64,000 nucleotides of DNA from Ochrobactrum sp. CM-21-5 (GCF_014253075.1 NZ_JACLZJ010000002.1:1-64000); one strand, 5' to 3'; numbered from the stretch's first letter, positions 53,589 through 62,805 are shown. Notes: a model not told the origin generated them from the sequence alone. Numbers and translations are program-made.

Positions 53589-53730
53589 AAATAACCTCTA
53601 TATCTCTGATAAAAAATCAATGTCTTTTTCCTTAAACCAAATGATGTTTCCCTAAAAGGAGAAATGTAAGGCATAACGGTTTTTGATTGTAATAGGTGCT
53701 TCATGCATCCAATAAGGAGGGGTCACAACT

Positions 53731-54675
53731 ATGGGCTATGTGAAACTGACGGCATTGGCATTTGCGGCGTGTACGGGGCTTGTGAATGTAGCTTCCGCTG
53801 CTGACCCGGCAACCTGCGAAACGATTCGGCTTTCCGATCCAGGCTGGACGGATATCACTTCGACAAACTCGGTAGCCAGCGTTCTGCTAGATGGTCTTGG
53901 CTATACAGCCGATGTCAAAACCATGTCGGTGCCAATCGGCTATGAGGCGTTGAAAACCGGCAATATTGATGTTTTCCTTGGCAATTGGATGCCGGCACAG
54001 CAGAAATTCCTCGACGATCTCGACAAGGCGAAAGCTGCCGAGGTTATCGTCAGAAATCTGGAGGGCGCCAAATTCACGCTTGCCGTGCCGGATTACGTGG
54101 CGAGCGAGGGCATCAAGGATATTGCCGATATCTCGGCCCATGCAGACAAGTTTGACAAGGAAATCTACGGTATAGATCCGGGATCTCCAGCCAATCAGAA
54201 CATTCAGAAGATCATCGGCGACAAAGCCTTCAAACTCGATGGCTGGAAAATTGTGGAGTCGAGCGAGCAGGCCATGCTTGCACAGGTGGATCGAAAGAAC
54301 CGCGACAAGCAATGGGTGGTCTTCCTCGCCTGGGCACCGCATCCGATGAACACCAAGCTGAATATCGAATATCTCTCCGGTGGCGATGATTATTTCGGCC
54401 CCAATTATGGCGGTGCGGAGGTCTATACACTGGCTCGCACCGGTTGGACATCGGAATGTCCCAATGCGGCGACCTTCTTCAAGAATCTGGTCTTCACCGT
54501 CGATATAGAAAACGAGCTGATGGACAAGATTCTGAACGACGGAGCGGAGGGCCGCGACGCTGCTACGGTGTGGCTAAAGGCGCATCCCGAGCAAATCGAC
54601 AAGTGGCTGGCCGGTGTCACCACGCTGAAAGGCGACCCCGGTGCGGAAGCGGTGAAGGCCAAGCTCGGCCTCTGA
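53731..54675 (+). CDS. choX: Choline ABC transporter substrate-binding protein
   Basis: A 314-residue periplasmic binding protein of the OpuAC family with a signal peptide (about 1-23, ending ASA before ADPAT). The start of the mature protein, TIRLSDPGWTDITSTNSVAS, and the segments VPIGYEALKTGNIDVFLGNW and VFLAWAPHPMNTKL, match ChoX of rhizobia, which binds choline with an aromatic box. AAGGAGGGG precedes the ATG. It is followed by choline-sulfatase. The permease and ATPase genes choW and choV that usually accompany it are not in the window, so the protein either works with subunits encoded elsewhere or was moved alone. Confidence 0.9.
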   Translation: MGYVKLTALAFAACTGLVNVASAADPATCETIRLSDPGWTDITSTNSVASVLLDGLGYTADVKTMSVPIGYEALKTGNIDVFLGNWMPAQQKFLDDLDKAKAAEVIVRNLEGAKFTLAVPDYVASEGIKDIADISAHADKFDKEIYGIDPGSPANQNIQKIIGDKAFKLDGWKIVESSEQAMLAQVDRKNRDKQWVVFLAWAPHPMNTKLNIEYLSGGDDYFGPNYGGAEVYTLARTGWTSECPNAATFFKNLVFTVDIENELMDKILNDGAEGRDAATVWLKAHPEQIDKWLAGVTTLKGDPGAEAVKAKLGL

Positions 54676-54758
54676 TCGGTGATTGCAGCGTTTTTTCGGC
54701 GGGTGTGTTCAGCATCCGCCGTTTGGTGTGCCTCATACTCCAGACACGGTTTGCAGAA

Positions 54759-56267
54759 ATGATAAAGCCCAATATTCTAGTTCTGATGGCCGATCAGCTT
54801 AACGGAACGTTTTTTCCGGACGGTCCGGCAGAGTTTCTTCATGTGCCGAACTTGAGAAAACTGGCGGCCCGTTCGGTGCGCTTCGCCAATTGCTATACGG
54901 CAAGTCCGCTCTGCGCTCCGGCGCGTGCGTCCTTTATGTCGGGGCAATTGCCTTCACGCACCGGCGTTTATGATAATGCTGCGGAATTCTCATCCGAAAT
55001 TCCCACTTACGCGCATCATCTTCGCAGTGCCGGTTATCAGACCGCGCTTTCTGGCAAAATGCACTTTGTCGGGCCGGATCAGTTGCATGGTTTCGAACAA
55101 CGTCTGACGACCGACATCTATCCAGCCGATTTCGGCTGGACGCCGGATTATCGCAAGCCGAATGAGCGCATCGATTGGTGGTATCACAATCTGGGCTCCA
55201 TCACCGGCGCGGGGGCGGCGGAAATTACCAATCAGCTCGAGTATGACGATGAGGTTGCCTATCAGGCCGAAGCCAAGCTCTACGATCTCGCGCGCGGCCA
55301 CGATCCGCGTCCTTGGTGCTTGACAGTGAGTTTTACGCATCCTCACGATCCTTATGTCGCACGCAAGCGCTTCTTTGATCTTTATGCCGGAATTCCAGAA
55401 CTGGATCCGAAGGTCGGGCCGCTCCCGAAAGATAAAATCGATCCCCATGCCGAGCGGTTGTTACGGGCTGCAAAAGCTGAAGATTACGATCTCACGTCTG
55501 AGCAGATCAGAACCGCACGGCAGGCCTATTTTGCCAATATTTCCTACATCGACGAGAAGATCGGAAGTCTGCTGGACGTTATCGAACGTTGCGGTATGGC
55601 CGACAATACCGTGGTGATTTTTACCTCTGATCATGGCGATATGCTGGGTGAGCGGGGTATGTGGTTCAAGATGAGTTTCTTCGAAGGCTCGGCGCGCGTG
55701 CCGTTGATGATCGCGGTCCCGCAAGTCGAACCCAGCCTGATTGAACAGCCGGTTTCCACACTGGATGTCGTTCCGACACTTGCCGATCTGGCGGGTATCG
55801 ACCTTCAGGCCATCCTACCCTGGACGGACGGTGTTTCTCTTGTCGAGGTTGCATCGGGTTCCAGGTCACGGGGGGTGGTGCCGTGTGAGTATGCGGCGGA
55901 AGGGACGATCGCACCTATGGTGTCGCTACGGGAAGGGTCATGGAAACTCAATCTTTGTCAGGCAGACCCGGCGCAGCTTTTCAATATTGACGACGACCCC
56001 GATGAATTGAGAAATCTTGCCGCTGAGCCGGAGTGCCGTTCCATCCTTGAGCATCTGGTCCGCTTGGCGGGTGAGCGATGGGATCTGGAGCGCTATGACG
56101 CAGATGTGCGCGCGAGTCAGGCTCGCCGCCATATCGTCTATCCGGCACTGCGAAACGGTGCCTATTATCCTTGGGACCATCAGCCGCTTCAAAAAGCGTC
56201 CGAGCGCTACATGCGCAATCACATGGATCTGAATATGCTGGAGGAAAATCAACGCTTTCCGCGCTGA
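54759..56267 (+). CDS. betC: Choline-sulfatase
   Basis: A 502-residue type I sulfatase that hydrolyses choline-O-sulfate to choline and sulfate in the cytoplasm. The activation motif is SPLCAPARASFMSGQ, in which Cys52 becomes formylglycine and Arg56 follows as required (C-x-P-x-R). Metal-binding residues are in LMADQLNG and FTSDHGDMLGE. The C-terminal region with ERYMRNHMDLNMLEENQRFP is typical of BetC. The product choline can be oxidised to the osmoprotectant glycine betaine; the betA/betB genes are not here. It lies 83 bases after choX. The ribosome-binding site is weak. Confidence 0.93.
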   Translation: MIKPNILVLMADQLNGTFFPDGPAEFLHVPNLRKLAARSVRFANCYTASPLCAPARASFMSGQLPSRTGVYDNAAEFSSEIPTYAHHLRSAGYQTALSGKMHFVGPDQLHGFEQRLTTDIYPADFGWTPDYRKPNERIDWWYHNLGSITGAGAAEITNQLEYDDEVAYQAEAKLYDLARGHDPRPWCLTVSFTHPHDPYVARKRFFDLYAGIPELDPKVGPLPKDKIDPHAERLLRAAKAEDYDLTSEQIRTARQAYFANISYIDEKIGSLLDVIERCGMADNTVVIFTSDHGDMLGERGMWFKMSFFEGSARVPLMIAVPQVEPSLIEQPVSTLDVVPTLADLAGIDLQAILPWTDGVSLVEVASGSRSRGVVPCEYAAEGTIAPMVSLREGSWKLNLCQADPAQLFNIDDDPDELRNLAAEPECRSILEHLVRLAGERWDLERYDADVRASQARRHIVYPALRNGAYYPWDHQPLQKASERYMRNHMDLNMLEENQRFPR

Positions 56268-56790
56268 TCTTTTACGGGTTGCCTCGTCTTATGTGCTCAC
56301 GAGGCTTCTCAGGATTGGATGTGGCGATATCACCAGCGGCACAGCCCGATGAAAGGCTGCAATCTTCTGCTTTTTCTTGGTTGCACTGATGATGCCCGCA
56401 ACACCAATTCGGGTGGGGTGGGGGCGATCCGAAGCAAAGTAATTGAGTATGATATTGGCTGTCAGCTCGCTCCGCTGATCGACAAAAGCGACGTCATCCA
56501 GTCTGGGACTCGCTTGATAGTGACAACCAGCATGCCATGGCTGAAAAGAATTTAAGCATCGGATCCAAGCAGCGGCATGACGCAAAGCGCAAGTCCGTTT
56601 GAAAGTGCGGGCTTTGGGGCTACCGCCGCAATTTCCGTCAGGAAGCCAAGCCGAAACGATCCTGCTGCCACCACAAGTGAAATGCTGGACACCAAGGCAA
56701 TGGAAGCAGCACCTCCGGTGAGCAACCGCCGCGAACGCGGGCTAGCCGTTCCATCCTCGGGGTTTCTGGCAATTAACGCAGGCACAAGCT
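56268..56790 (-). pseudogene. Probable remnant of a LacI family regulator
   Basis: Two overlapping minus-strand frames together look like a decayed LacI-type repressor. The upstream frame (56552 to about 56790) contains GGAASIALVSSIS, which aligns with the usual GVSIATVSRAL recognition helix, then a stretch spaced like the second half of the DNA-binding domain. The downstream frame (56289-56585) contains DDVAFVDQRSELTANIIL and HPTRIGVAGI, resembling the core domain of LacI-type proteins. Most of the effector domain is missing. It sits divergently from the NCS2 permease gene next to two CG-centred palindromes of the type LacI proteins bind. Recognition is by eye and moderately uncertain. Confidence 0.45.
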
Positions 56791-56792
56791 CT

Positions 56793-56810
56793 ATACAAAT
56801 CGATTTGTAT
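56793..56810. promoter_or_regulatory. Perfect palindromic operator 1 before the NCS2 permease
   Basis: ATACAAATCGATTTGTAT is an 18-bp perfect palindrome with a central CG, the type of site bound by LacI/PurR-family proteins. It lies 78 bases before the permease ATG. Confidence 0.65.
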
Positions 56811-56838
56811 GCCTTTTGAATTATGCTATTACTATCCA

Positions 56839-56856
56839 ATACAAAACGTTTTGCAT
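56839..56856. promoter_or_regulatory. Palindromic operator 2 before the NCS2 permease
   Basis: ATACAAAACGTTTTGCAT is an 18-bp palindrome with one mismatched pair, sharing ATACAAA-N-CG-N-TTTG with the upstream site. The centres are 46 bp apart and this one is 31 bases before the start codon, where a repressor would block transcription. Confidence 0.65.
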
Positions 56857-56887
56857 GCGGCTTGAGGAGGCCGGGAGGAGGAGAGCC

Positions 56888-58264
56888 ATGAAAGATGAAA
56901 TTGGGGATCACATCGATCCAACGGATGAATTATTGCCTACGCGCAAGCTGTTTTTGTTTGGGCTCCAGCATGTGCTGGTGATGGCGGCATCACCGATCAC
57001 AGCAGTTTTTCTCGTGAGCAAGGCGCTTGGATTTTCGGACGCGCTGACCATTTCGCTCATAAGCGCGACGTTTCTCGTGTGCGGGCTGGGCTCAATGCTG
57101 CAGAGCTTCGGCGTCGCAGGTTTTGGAGCGCGGTTGCCGTTTGTGATGGTTCCCGGTGGGGCGCCTATTGCGATATTTCTGGCGATAGCCCAGCAAACAG
57201 ACGTCCAGACCGCTGTTGGTGCTGTCATTCTGACAGCACTGTTCTATTTTCTCGCATTGCCGGTATTTCGACGCTTGCTTCGATATTTCCCGCCAATTGT
57301 CATCGGTACGATGCTGTTGCTGGTCGCCGTCAATCTTGTTCGCATCTATGGCGGGACGATAACGGGAAGGCCGGGCAGCGCAGATTTCGCCGATCCGTCG
57401 CATGTTGGTCTGGCTTTATTGACGATCGTTCTGACCGTTGTATTCGCGCGGATTTTCAGTGGTACGCTGAGACGGCTGGCCGTTATGCTTGGTCTTGTCG
57501 CCGGTTCGCTGGTCGCTTTTGCTTTCGGTTACATGGACCTTTCCGGTGTTCTCGATGGACCGGTCATCGCGGTTCCGCAGTTGTTTCCATTTGGTATGCC
57601 AAAATTCGATATTTTGGCCGCGCTGCCGCTGATCGTCTTTTCGGTGATATCCATGGCGGAAGCTACCGGCCAGACCGTGGCAACAGCCGAAGTTGTCGGA
57701 CGTCGCGGCGATGTTCATACCATTGTTCCCGCGACCATCCGCGGCGATGCATTGATGTCGCTGGTCGGAGGACTGTTCGGGACATCGCTTATCATCACAA
57801 GCGGCGAGAATGTGGGCATTGTTCGCGCTACGAATGTGAAGTCGCGTTATGTCACAGTCATGGCGGGAGCGATACTGGTGGGGGTTGCCCTGTTCGCACC
57901 CATAGGCCGGCTCGCTATCGCACTGCCCGAGCCTGTGGTCGGCGGTACGGCTGTCATTGTGTTTTCCATCATCGGCGTGATCGGCATAGACCTGCTGCGT
58001 CGCGTCGATCTGCGCGAGCATGGCCCCATGTTCACTTTGGCCTCTGCCCTTTCCATCGGCTTTCTGCCCATACTTGTACCGGGCGTTTACAGCCAGTTCC
58101 CGCAATGGGTTCAGATGATCCTCGGCAACGGGCTTGCCGCAGGAACGATCACCGCTGTCATCGTCAATGCGCTTTTTCTCCATTGGGGAAGTGCAAAGCC
58201 CTTGCTTGCATCAGCGCCGTCTCACCCCAGCTCAAATGCGATCAATGAAGGCATCAATGAATGA
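56888..58264 (+). CDS. Purine/xanthine-type permease, NCS2 family
   Basis: A 458-residue NCS2 nucleobase symporter with about 12 hydrophobic helices. It contains LFGLQHVLVMAASPITAVFL near the N-terminus, SMAEATGQTVATAEVVGR (about 254-271) and SGENVGIVRATNVKSRYV (about 305-322), matching the xanthine/urate branch rather than UraA. The ATG at 56888 follows GGGAGGAGG. It starts a tightly packed operon with an aminohydrolase and a TauE-type exporter, under two palindromic operators. Purines or related heterocycles are likely substrates. Confidence 0.88.
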   Translation: MKDEIGDHIDPTDELLPTRKLFLFGLQHVLVMAASPITAVFLVSKALGFSDALTISLISATFLVCGLGSMLQSFGVAGFGARLPFVMVPGGAPIAIFLAIAQQTDVQTAVGAVILTALFYFLALPVFRRLLRYFPPIVIGTMLLLVAVNLVRIYGGTITGRPGSADFADPSHVGLALLTIVLTVVFARIFSGTLRRLAVMLGLVAGSLVAFAFGYMDLSGVLDGPVIAVPQLFPFGMPKFDILAALPLIVFSVISMAEATGQTVATAEVVGRRGDVHTIVPATIRGDALMSLVGGLFGTSLIITSGENVGIVRATNVKSRYVTVMAGAILVGVALFAPIGRLAIALPEPVVGGTAVIVFSIIGVIGIDLLRRVDLREHGPMFTLASALSIGFLPILVPGVYSQFPQWVQMILGNGLAAGTITAVIVNALFLHWGSAKPLLASAPSHPSSNAINEGINE

Positions 58265-59661
58265 CTGATATACGAACTCAACTTTCCGGCGGTGGCGATC
58301 TGTTGCTTCGGCCCGGACAGCTATTGCTTGCGGACGGACCGTATCGTGGATTGGCCGTCGTGGTGCGCAATGGCAGATTTGAGGAAATCGGTGAGGCTGA
58401 AACACTGGTTGCAGCCTATCCGGATATTGCGCGGGTAGATCTGCCCAGTCATCTTTTGATGCCGGGATTTGTGGACACACATACGCACCTCACGCAGTCG
58501 CTGGGCAAGTCGCTGGTATTCGGCGAGCCATCGGAAATTTTCAGGCGAATTTGGGTGCCGCTTGAAGGCAGTCTCGATGAGAGAATGGTCTATCTGTCGT
58601 CGAAGCTTGCCGCTCTGGAATGTCTTCGGGGCGGGTTTACCACTGCTGTCGATGCAGGTACACGTTCGGCAGGTCATATCGATGCACTTGTTCAGGCTGC
58701 GCGCGAGACCGGATTGCGCAGCGTGATCGGCCTCATTTGCAATGATCTTGGCGGAACAGCGCAGATCACGGCCCGAGACGCCATTCTCGCCAAGGCCCAA
58801 GCTCATATCGCGGCCTATGCCGACGATCCTCTTATCCATCCATCGCTGGCTATCTCTATCCCTGAGGCCGCGAGTGACGGGACGATCCGCGACGTTTCCA
58901 TGATGGCTGCATCGGCGGGTGTTGTGTTTCAGACCCATGTCAACGAACACCTCGTTGCCGTCGAGCGCTCTTTGCTCGCAAACGGACGCCGCCCGATTGA
59001 GCATCTCGCCCATCTTGACGCGCTCGGCTCGCATGTTCTTCTGGCCCATTCCACGCTCGTGACGCCGCACGAACTCAATATCCTGCGTGAGACAGACAGC
59101 GCCGTTGCCTATAATCCTGTTGCAAGCCTTTGGAAGGGCAACGCTATTGCTCCGGCTTTGCATATGGCGGCCCTTGGTATCCGCTTCGGCCTGGGAACGG
59201 ATGGCACCAGAGCCGACGGTTTTCGACTTTTGGAAGCTGCCGAAGGGGTGCAGCGTGCAAGCTACGGCTTGTCGAGCGGTGATTCATCGTGTGGTGGAGG
59301 CTGGCTCTGGCTCGAAAAGGGAATATCCGGCGCGGCGAATGCCAGTGGGCTTGCGAATGTGACCGGGGCAATCGCGGCAGGGCTTGCTGCGGACTTTTTG
59401 CTGGTGGACCTCGACCGTCCGGAATTCACCCCTTCCCATGACCTTATGTGGGAGCTGGTTCGCTATGGCAACCGCGACCAGATCGACGCCGTATTCACCA
59501 ACGGGAAAATGCGGCTTTGGAAGGGGTGGCCGGTCGATTGGGATGCGCGAGCGCTGATGGCGGAAATTCGTGAAAAGACCCCGACCGCAATTGAAAGTGC
59601 ACCTATCGAGCGTGTTCACAAACTGTCTGCTGAGCACCGCACGCTGGAATACTATCAATGA
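58261..59661 (+). CDS. Amidohydrolase, aminohydrolase/chlorohydrolase type
   Basis: A 466-residue TIM-barrel amidohydrolase. Metal ligands are His74 and His76 (DTHTHL), His226 with Glu229 (THVNEH), His263 (LLAHST) and Asp314 (GTDGT), the pattern of the SAH/guanine/cytosine deaminase and triazine hydrolase group that hydrolyses amino or chloro groups from heterocycles. Its start overlaps the permease stop (ATGA). The context suggests deamination of the imported purine or a similar ring. It does not carry enough of the guanine-deaminase-specific sequence for a firm gene name. Confidence 0.87.
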   Translation: MTDIRTQLSGGGDLLLRPGQLLLADGPYRGLAVVVRNGRFEEIGEAETLVAAYPDIARVDLPSHLLMPGFVDTHTHLTQSLGKSLVFGEPSEIFRRIWVPLEGSLDERMVYLSSKLAALECLRGGFTTAVDAGTRSAGHIDALVQAARETGLRSVIGLICNDLGGTAQITARDAILAKAQAHIAAYADDPLIHPSLAISIPEAASDGTIRDVSMMAASAGVVFQTHVNEHLVAVERSLLANGRRPIEHLAHLDALGSHVLLAHSTLVTPHELNILRETDSAVAYNPVASLWKGNAIAPALHMAALGIRFGLGTDGTRADGFRLLEAAEGVQRASYGLSSGDSSCGGGWLWLEKGISGAANASGLANVTGAIAAGLAADFLLVDLDRPEFTPSHDLMWELVRYGNRDQIDAVFTNGKMRLWKGWPVDWDARALMAEIREKTPTAIESAPIERVHKLSAEHRTLEYYQ

Positions 59662-60365
59662 CCCTTGAACTCTACTCCCTCTTGCTGGTCGTCACTTTCG
59701 TATCGGCCTTTATTCAAGGTTCCATTGGTATCGGTTTTGCGTTGATCGTTGCGCCGGTGGTGGGGATGCTGAAGCCGGACCTTCTGCCCGTCACATTGCT
59801 TCTGTTGATGTTGCCACTCAATCTGCATGTGACCTGGCGTGAACGGGCACATGTTGATTGGCAGGGGGCGACCTGGATAATGGTCGGGCGTTTCTTTGGA
59901 ACTTTCGCAGGCGTCTGGCTGCTGGCCGTTCTGTCGGCCCAGCACCTCGATATAACAGTGGGCATCTTCACAGTGATCGCGGCAGGTGCCGCCCTGATCG
60001 CGCCGCCATTCTCGCCGGGCCGGGCAAGCGCACTTGGGGTCGGGCTGTTTACCGGTGTCACCGAAACGGCCACAGGTATAGGCGGACCTCCGCTCGCTTT
60101 GCTTTACCAGCATGCCAAGGGAGCTGTTTTGCGGGCTACCGTCGCGCTCTGCTTCTTCGTCGGGGAGGTCATGTCCCTTGCCCTGCTGGCCTTCACGGAT
60201 CGGTTGGGCAAGGAGCAGCTGTGGGCGGCACTGTTTCTGACGCCAGCCGTCTTGCTGGGCAGTGGTCTATCTCGGCTTACACATCACAGAATTGGCGGCA
60301 ATGGCCTCCGGCTTGCCGTTCTGATCTTTTCCATTGTTAGCGGCCTGTTTCTGATCCTGCGATAG
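59658..60365 (+). CDS. TauE/SafE family exporter
   Basis: A 235-residue membrane protein with seven or eight hydrophobic segments. The FIQGSIGIGFALIVAPVVGM opening and a second GLFTGVTETATGIGGPPLAL block show the duplicated TauE/SafE fold. Members move sulfite, sulfoacetate or other organic anions. The start overlaps the aminohydrolase stop by four bases, so all three genes are coupled. It may export an acidic end product of the pathway. Confidence 0.85.
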   Translation: MTLELYSLLLVVTFVSAFIQGSIGIGFALIVAPVVGMLKPDLLPVTLLLLMLPLNLHVTWRERAHVDWQGATWIMVGRFFGTFAGVWLLAVLSAQHLDITVGIFTVIAAGAALIAPPFSPGRASALGVGLFTGVTETATGIGGPPLALLYQHAKGAVLRATVALCFFVGEVMSLALLAFTDRLGKEQLWAALFLTPAVLLGSGLSRLTHHRIGGNGLRLAVLIFSIVSGLFLILR

Positions 60366-60389
60366 TCCGTTGCTGAAAGGGAACTAACG

Positions 60390-60408
60390 CCAAGGCTGGA
60401 CGCCTTGG
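60390..60408. other. Hairpin between convergent TauE and GST genes
   Basis: Perfect 7-bp arms CCAAGGC / GCCTTGG and a 5-base loop in the 51-base convergent spacer. There is no good T-tract on either strand. It may act as a weak bidirectional terminator. Confidence 0.4.
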
Positions 60409-60416
60409 TTCCGAGT

Positions 60417-61076
60417 TCAATCCCGATCACGGGCTCCCAGCGGGAAGAGCGGTCGGAAAGGTCGCGCTTCTTCAACTGCGCGCGCGAAGGATGGGTGTGC
60501 AAGCAGCCGCGCCCGATAGGCAGAGAGCACCGGGAAAGCATCTGAAATCGGGTGCGTCCAGTCTGCGTAGAACAACGAGGGCGCGGCGGCGCAATCCGCC
60601 AGCGTGAATTCGGTTCCTGCGGCCCAGTCTCTTCCGGCAAGGTGTTCGTTGAGCCAGGTATAGGCGATTTCAAGCTTTTCGGCGGTATAAGTCCGCCCTT
60701 CGTCGCGCTTCACGGGATCGCCTGTCAGGGCTGCACTCACGGCATGCTGCATCACGTTCATGACGTGCAAGTCGAAGAACCGGTCGAGGAAACGTACATC
60801 CAGAGCCTCAATAGGGTCTACTGGCAGCAATTTCACGGGCCCGGGATGCTTAAGCTGCAAGTATTCGATGATGATGCTCGATTCCACGATGCTATGTTCG
60901 TTATCAAGGAGCAACGGGAACTTGCTCAGCGGCCAGCGCCGTATCCATTCCGCCGTATGTTGCGGTGTGTCCGGCCCAATGCACCGGAATTCAAATGGTG
61001 TATCGTTTTCATACAGTGCGATCAGCACTTTTTGCGTGTATGAGGAGAAGGGGTGACCGTAGAGCGCAAGTGACAT
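60417..61076 (-). CDS. Glutathione S-transferase family protein
   Basis: A 219-residue GST. The N-terminal thioredoxin-like domain starts LALYGHPFSSYTQKVLIALY, with Ser at the usual thiol-activating position, and the glutathione-binding segment is SKFPLLLDNEHSIVESSIII (about 51-70). The all-helical C-terminal domain contains EFTLADCAAAPSLFYADW. It is divergent from an HxlR regulator with 96 bases between the starts, so the regulator may respond to an electrophile that the enzyme detoxifies. The substrate is unknown. Confidence 0.88.
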   Translation of the reverse strand: MSLALYGHPFSSYTQKVLIALYENDTPFEFRCIGPDTPQHTAEWIRRWPLSKFPLLLDNEHSIVESSIIIEYLQLKHPGPVKLLPVDPIEALDVRFLDRFFDLHVMNVMQHAVSAALTGDPVKRDEGRTYTAEKLEIAYTWLNEHLAGRDWAAGTEFTLADCAAAPSLFYADWTHPISDAFPVLSAYRARLLAHPSFARAVEEARPFRPLFPLGARDRD

Positions 61077-61172
61077 TCAGAAACCTTCCGGATAAACCGC
61101 TTGTAATTTGCAATTAGTTTAGTGATACTCCTGGTCGTTATTCATTGCAAGTGCCATTTTTGGAGGACTGTC

Positions 61173-61673
61173 ATGTCGCAGGCGGGGCGTTCCGGTTGCC
61201 CGATTAATCTGACGCTGGAGCAGCTCGGCGATCGCTGGAGTCTGATCGTTATCCGCGACATCATGTTCGGGAACAGACGAAGTTATGGTGAGCTGCTGGC
61301 GAACAGCGAGGAAGGGATAGCCACCAATATCCTTGCAGACCGGCTAAAACGTCTGACTGCATCTGGTCTGCTGACACGTCAACCCGACCCGTCACATCGC
61401 CAGAAGGCCATCTATAGTCTTAACGAAGCTGCGATACAGCTTTTGCCCTTGCTTGCACATATGGGGGCGTGGGGGCGGCGACATACGCCGTCGAGCGAGG
61501 CGCTGTCCGTGCGCGCGGAGCTTCTGGAAAAGGGTGGCGTGCCGTTATGGGAGGCGTTCATGGACGAACTACGCTACTTGCATTTGGGTGCGTCGCGCCC
61601 ACCGCGTTCCGTATTCGCTGAGCTTCAAGCAGCTTATGAACAAGCTCTTGCGCGTCACGTTTCCGATGAATGA
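61173..61673 (+). CDS. HxlR family transcriptional regulator
   Basis: A 166-residue MarR-like winged-helix regulator of the HxlR type. The N-terminal Cys10 in GRSGCPINLTLEQLGDRWSL is the position used for sensing aldehydes or oxidants in this family, followed by LADRLKRLTASGLLTRQPDP in the DNA-binding wing. The C-terminus is about 50 residues longer than in minimal members. The ATG at 61173 has TGGAGGAC upstream. It is divergent from the GST gene and is likely its regulator. Confidence 0.87.
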   Translation: MSQAGRSGCPINLTLEQLGDRWSLIVIRDIMFGNRRSYGELLANSEEGIATNILADRLKRLTASGLLTRQPDPSHRQKAIYSLNEAAIQLLPLLAHMGAWGRRHTPSSEALSVRAELLEKGGVPLWEAFMDELRYLHLGASRPPRSVFAELQAAYEQALARHVSDE

Positions 61674-61693
61674 ATGGTGACGGTTGCGCTGTG

Positions 61694-62662
61694 TCACGTC
61701 TGGTCGGCGTCTTCCGAAACCAGCTTCAGCTGTTTGTAGGGCGGAGGCAGACCATGAGAACGGATTGCCTCGTCAATAGCGACAAGCACCATGTCCCGGC
61801 AATCAAACTCATCGAGAAAATTCGGAACCCAGTAACGAATGGCGAACCTGATGCCTTCGGCGTCATAGGACAGTGCGCGGACGTCCGGCTTAGGAGATTT
61901 CATTATCAGTTCAGCTGTCATGACTGCGGCTGATAGCAGTTCCTTGGCCTGGAGAAGGGAAATGCCATGTCCGATGACAATCTCCAAACTCGCGCGATAG
62001 TGTCGTTTTGGTGCGCTGTAATTGGTAATTTTCTGACGTGAAATCTCGCTGTTCGGCAGGATCATATAAGTTTCATTGCGCGTTTGGAGTCGGGTCGTGC
62101 GCCATCCGATCTCGATAACGCGGCCGCGAATGACGCCGTCGATCTCAACCCAGTCGCCAATTCTGAATGGTGCTTCGAGGCCCAGCGCGATACCGGACAG
62201 CACGTCCGCCAATACGTTTCTTATAGCAAAGCCGAGAATGGCGATAATCAGGCCGGAACTTGCAAGCGCCCCGCCAGCGGACTGTCCCAGAAGCATGGCA
62301 ATGGTCGCGACGGTCGCTACAAGAAACAGGGCGGCGGTTATGAGTTCCCGCAGCAATCTCGGCGCCTGGCGGCGTCCGTTGCTGGTCCGTCGCAACGCAG
62401 AGCCGATCATTCGCGACAGCAGCCAGGCACCCGAGAAATACGCGGTGGCCGCGCTCAGTTTGCTTATGGCTTCACGGTTAGCGTCGGGCGAAAAATACTG
62501 TAAGACCGCGTCGTGGAACACATAAGTTCCAATGGAAAGGCCGAACAAGATAGCGGGCCAAATATAGAATGCTGCCCGATGCCAAATTTTCACAAAGTCC
62601 TCCCATGAGGCCAAAGCTATCGAGGTATCGATAGAATAATCGTTTCCGTTAACGGCGCTCAT
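61694..62662 (-). CDS. MscS family mechanosensitive ion channel
   Basis: A 322-residue channel protein. Several N-terminal hydrophobic helices lead to the pore helix with GGALASSGLIIAILGFAIRN (about 130-149). The cytoplasmic beta domain follows, with the conserved FRIGDWVEIDG, GRVIEIGWRTTRLQTR and ILPNSEI segments. It opens on membrane tension and releases solutes on hypo-osmotic shock. It is convergent with the HxlR gene, 20 bases apart, and 143 bases from the divergent MarR gene. Confidence 0.92.
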   Translation of the reverse strand: MSAVNGNDYSIDTSIALASWEDFVKIWHRAAFYIWPAILFGLSIGTYVFHDAVLQYFSPDANREAISKLSAATAYFSGAWLLSRMIGSALRRTSNGRRQAPRLLRELITAALFLVATVATIAMLLGQSAGGALASSGLIIAILGFAIRNVLADVLSGIALGLEAPFRIGDWVEIDGVIRGRVIEIGWRTTRLQTRNETYMILPNSEISRQKITNYSAPKRHYRASLEIVIGHGISLLQAKELLSAAVMTAELIMKSPKPDVRALSYDAEGIRFAIRYWVPNFLDEFDCRDMVLVAIDEAIRSHGLPPPYKQLKLVSEDADQT

Positions 62663-62805
62663 TATGTCTGTAGCGGATTAGTTGTCCGGCCTGCAACCGG
62701 ACTGTTGGGACTTTAATACTGTTGGTATAAGCTTAAAACATTGTGTCGCAGACGCGATTCTTGTGCGAATGGACAAGAAAAGCAGAATAATAAAGGAATT
62801 TCGGC

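Noticed and set aside
57079-58248. A 389-codon frame inside the NCS2 permease gene
   Set aside because: It overlaps in another frame, has no ribosome-binding site and an arginine/serine/cysteine-rich composition typical of a shifted frame of a membrane protein.
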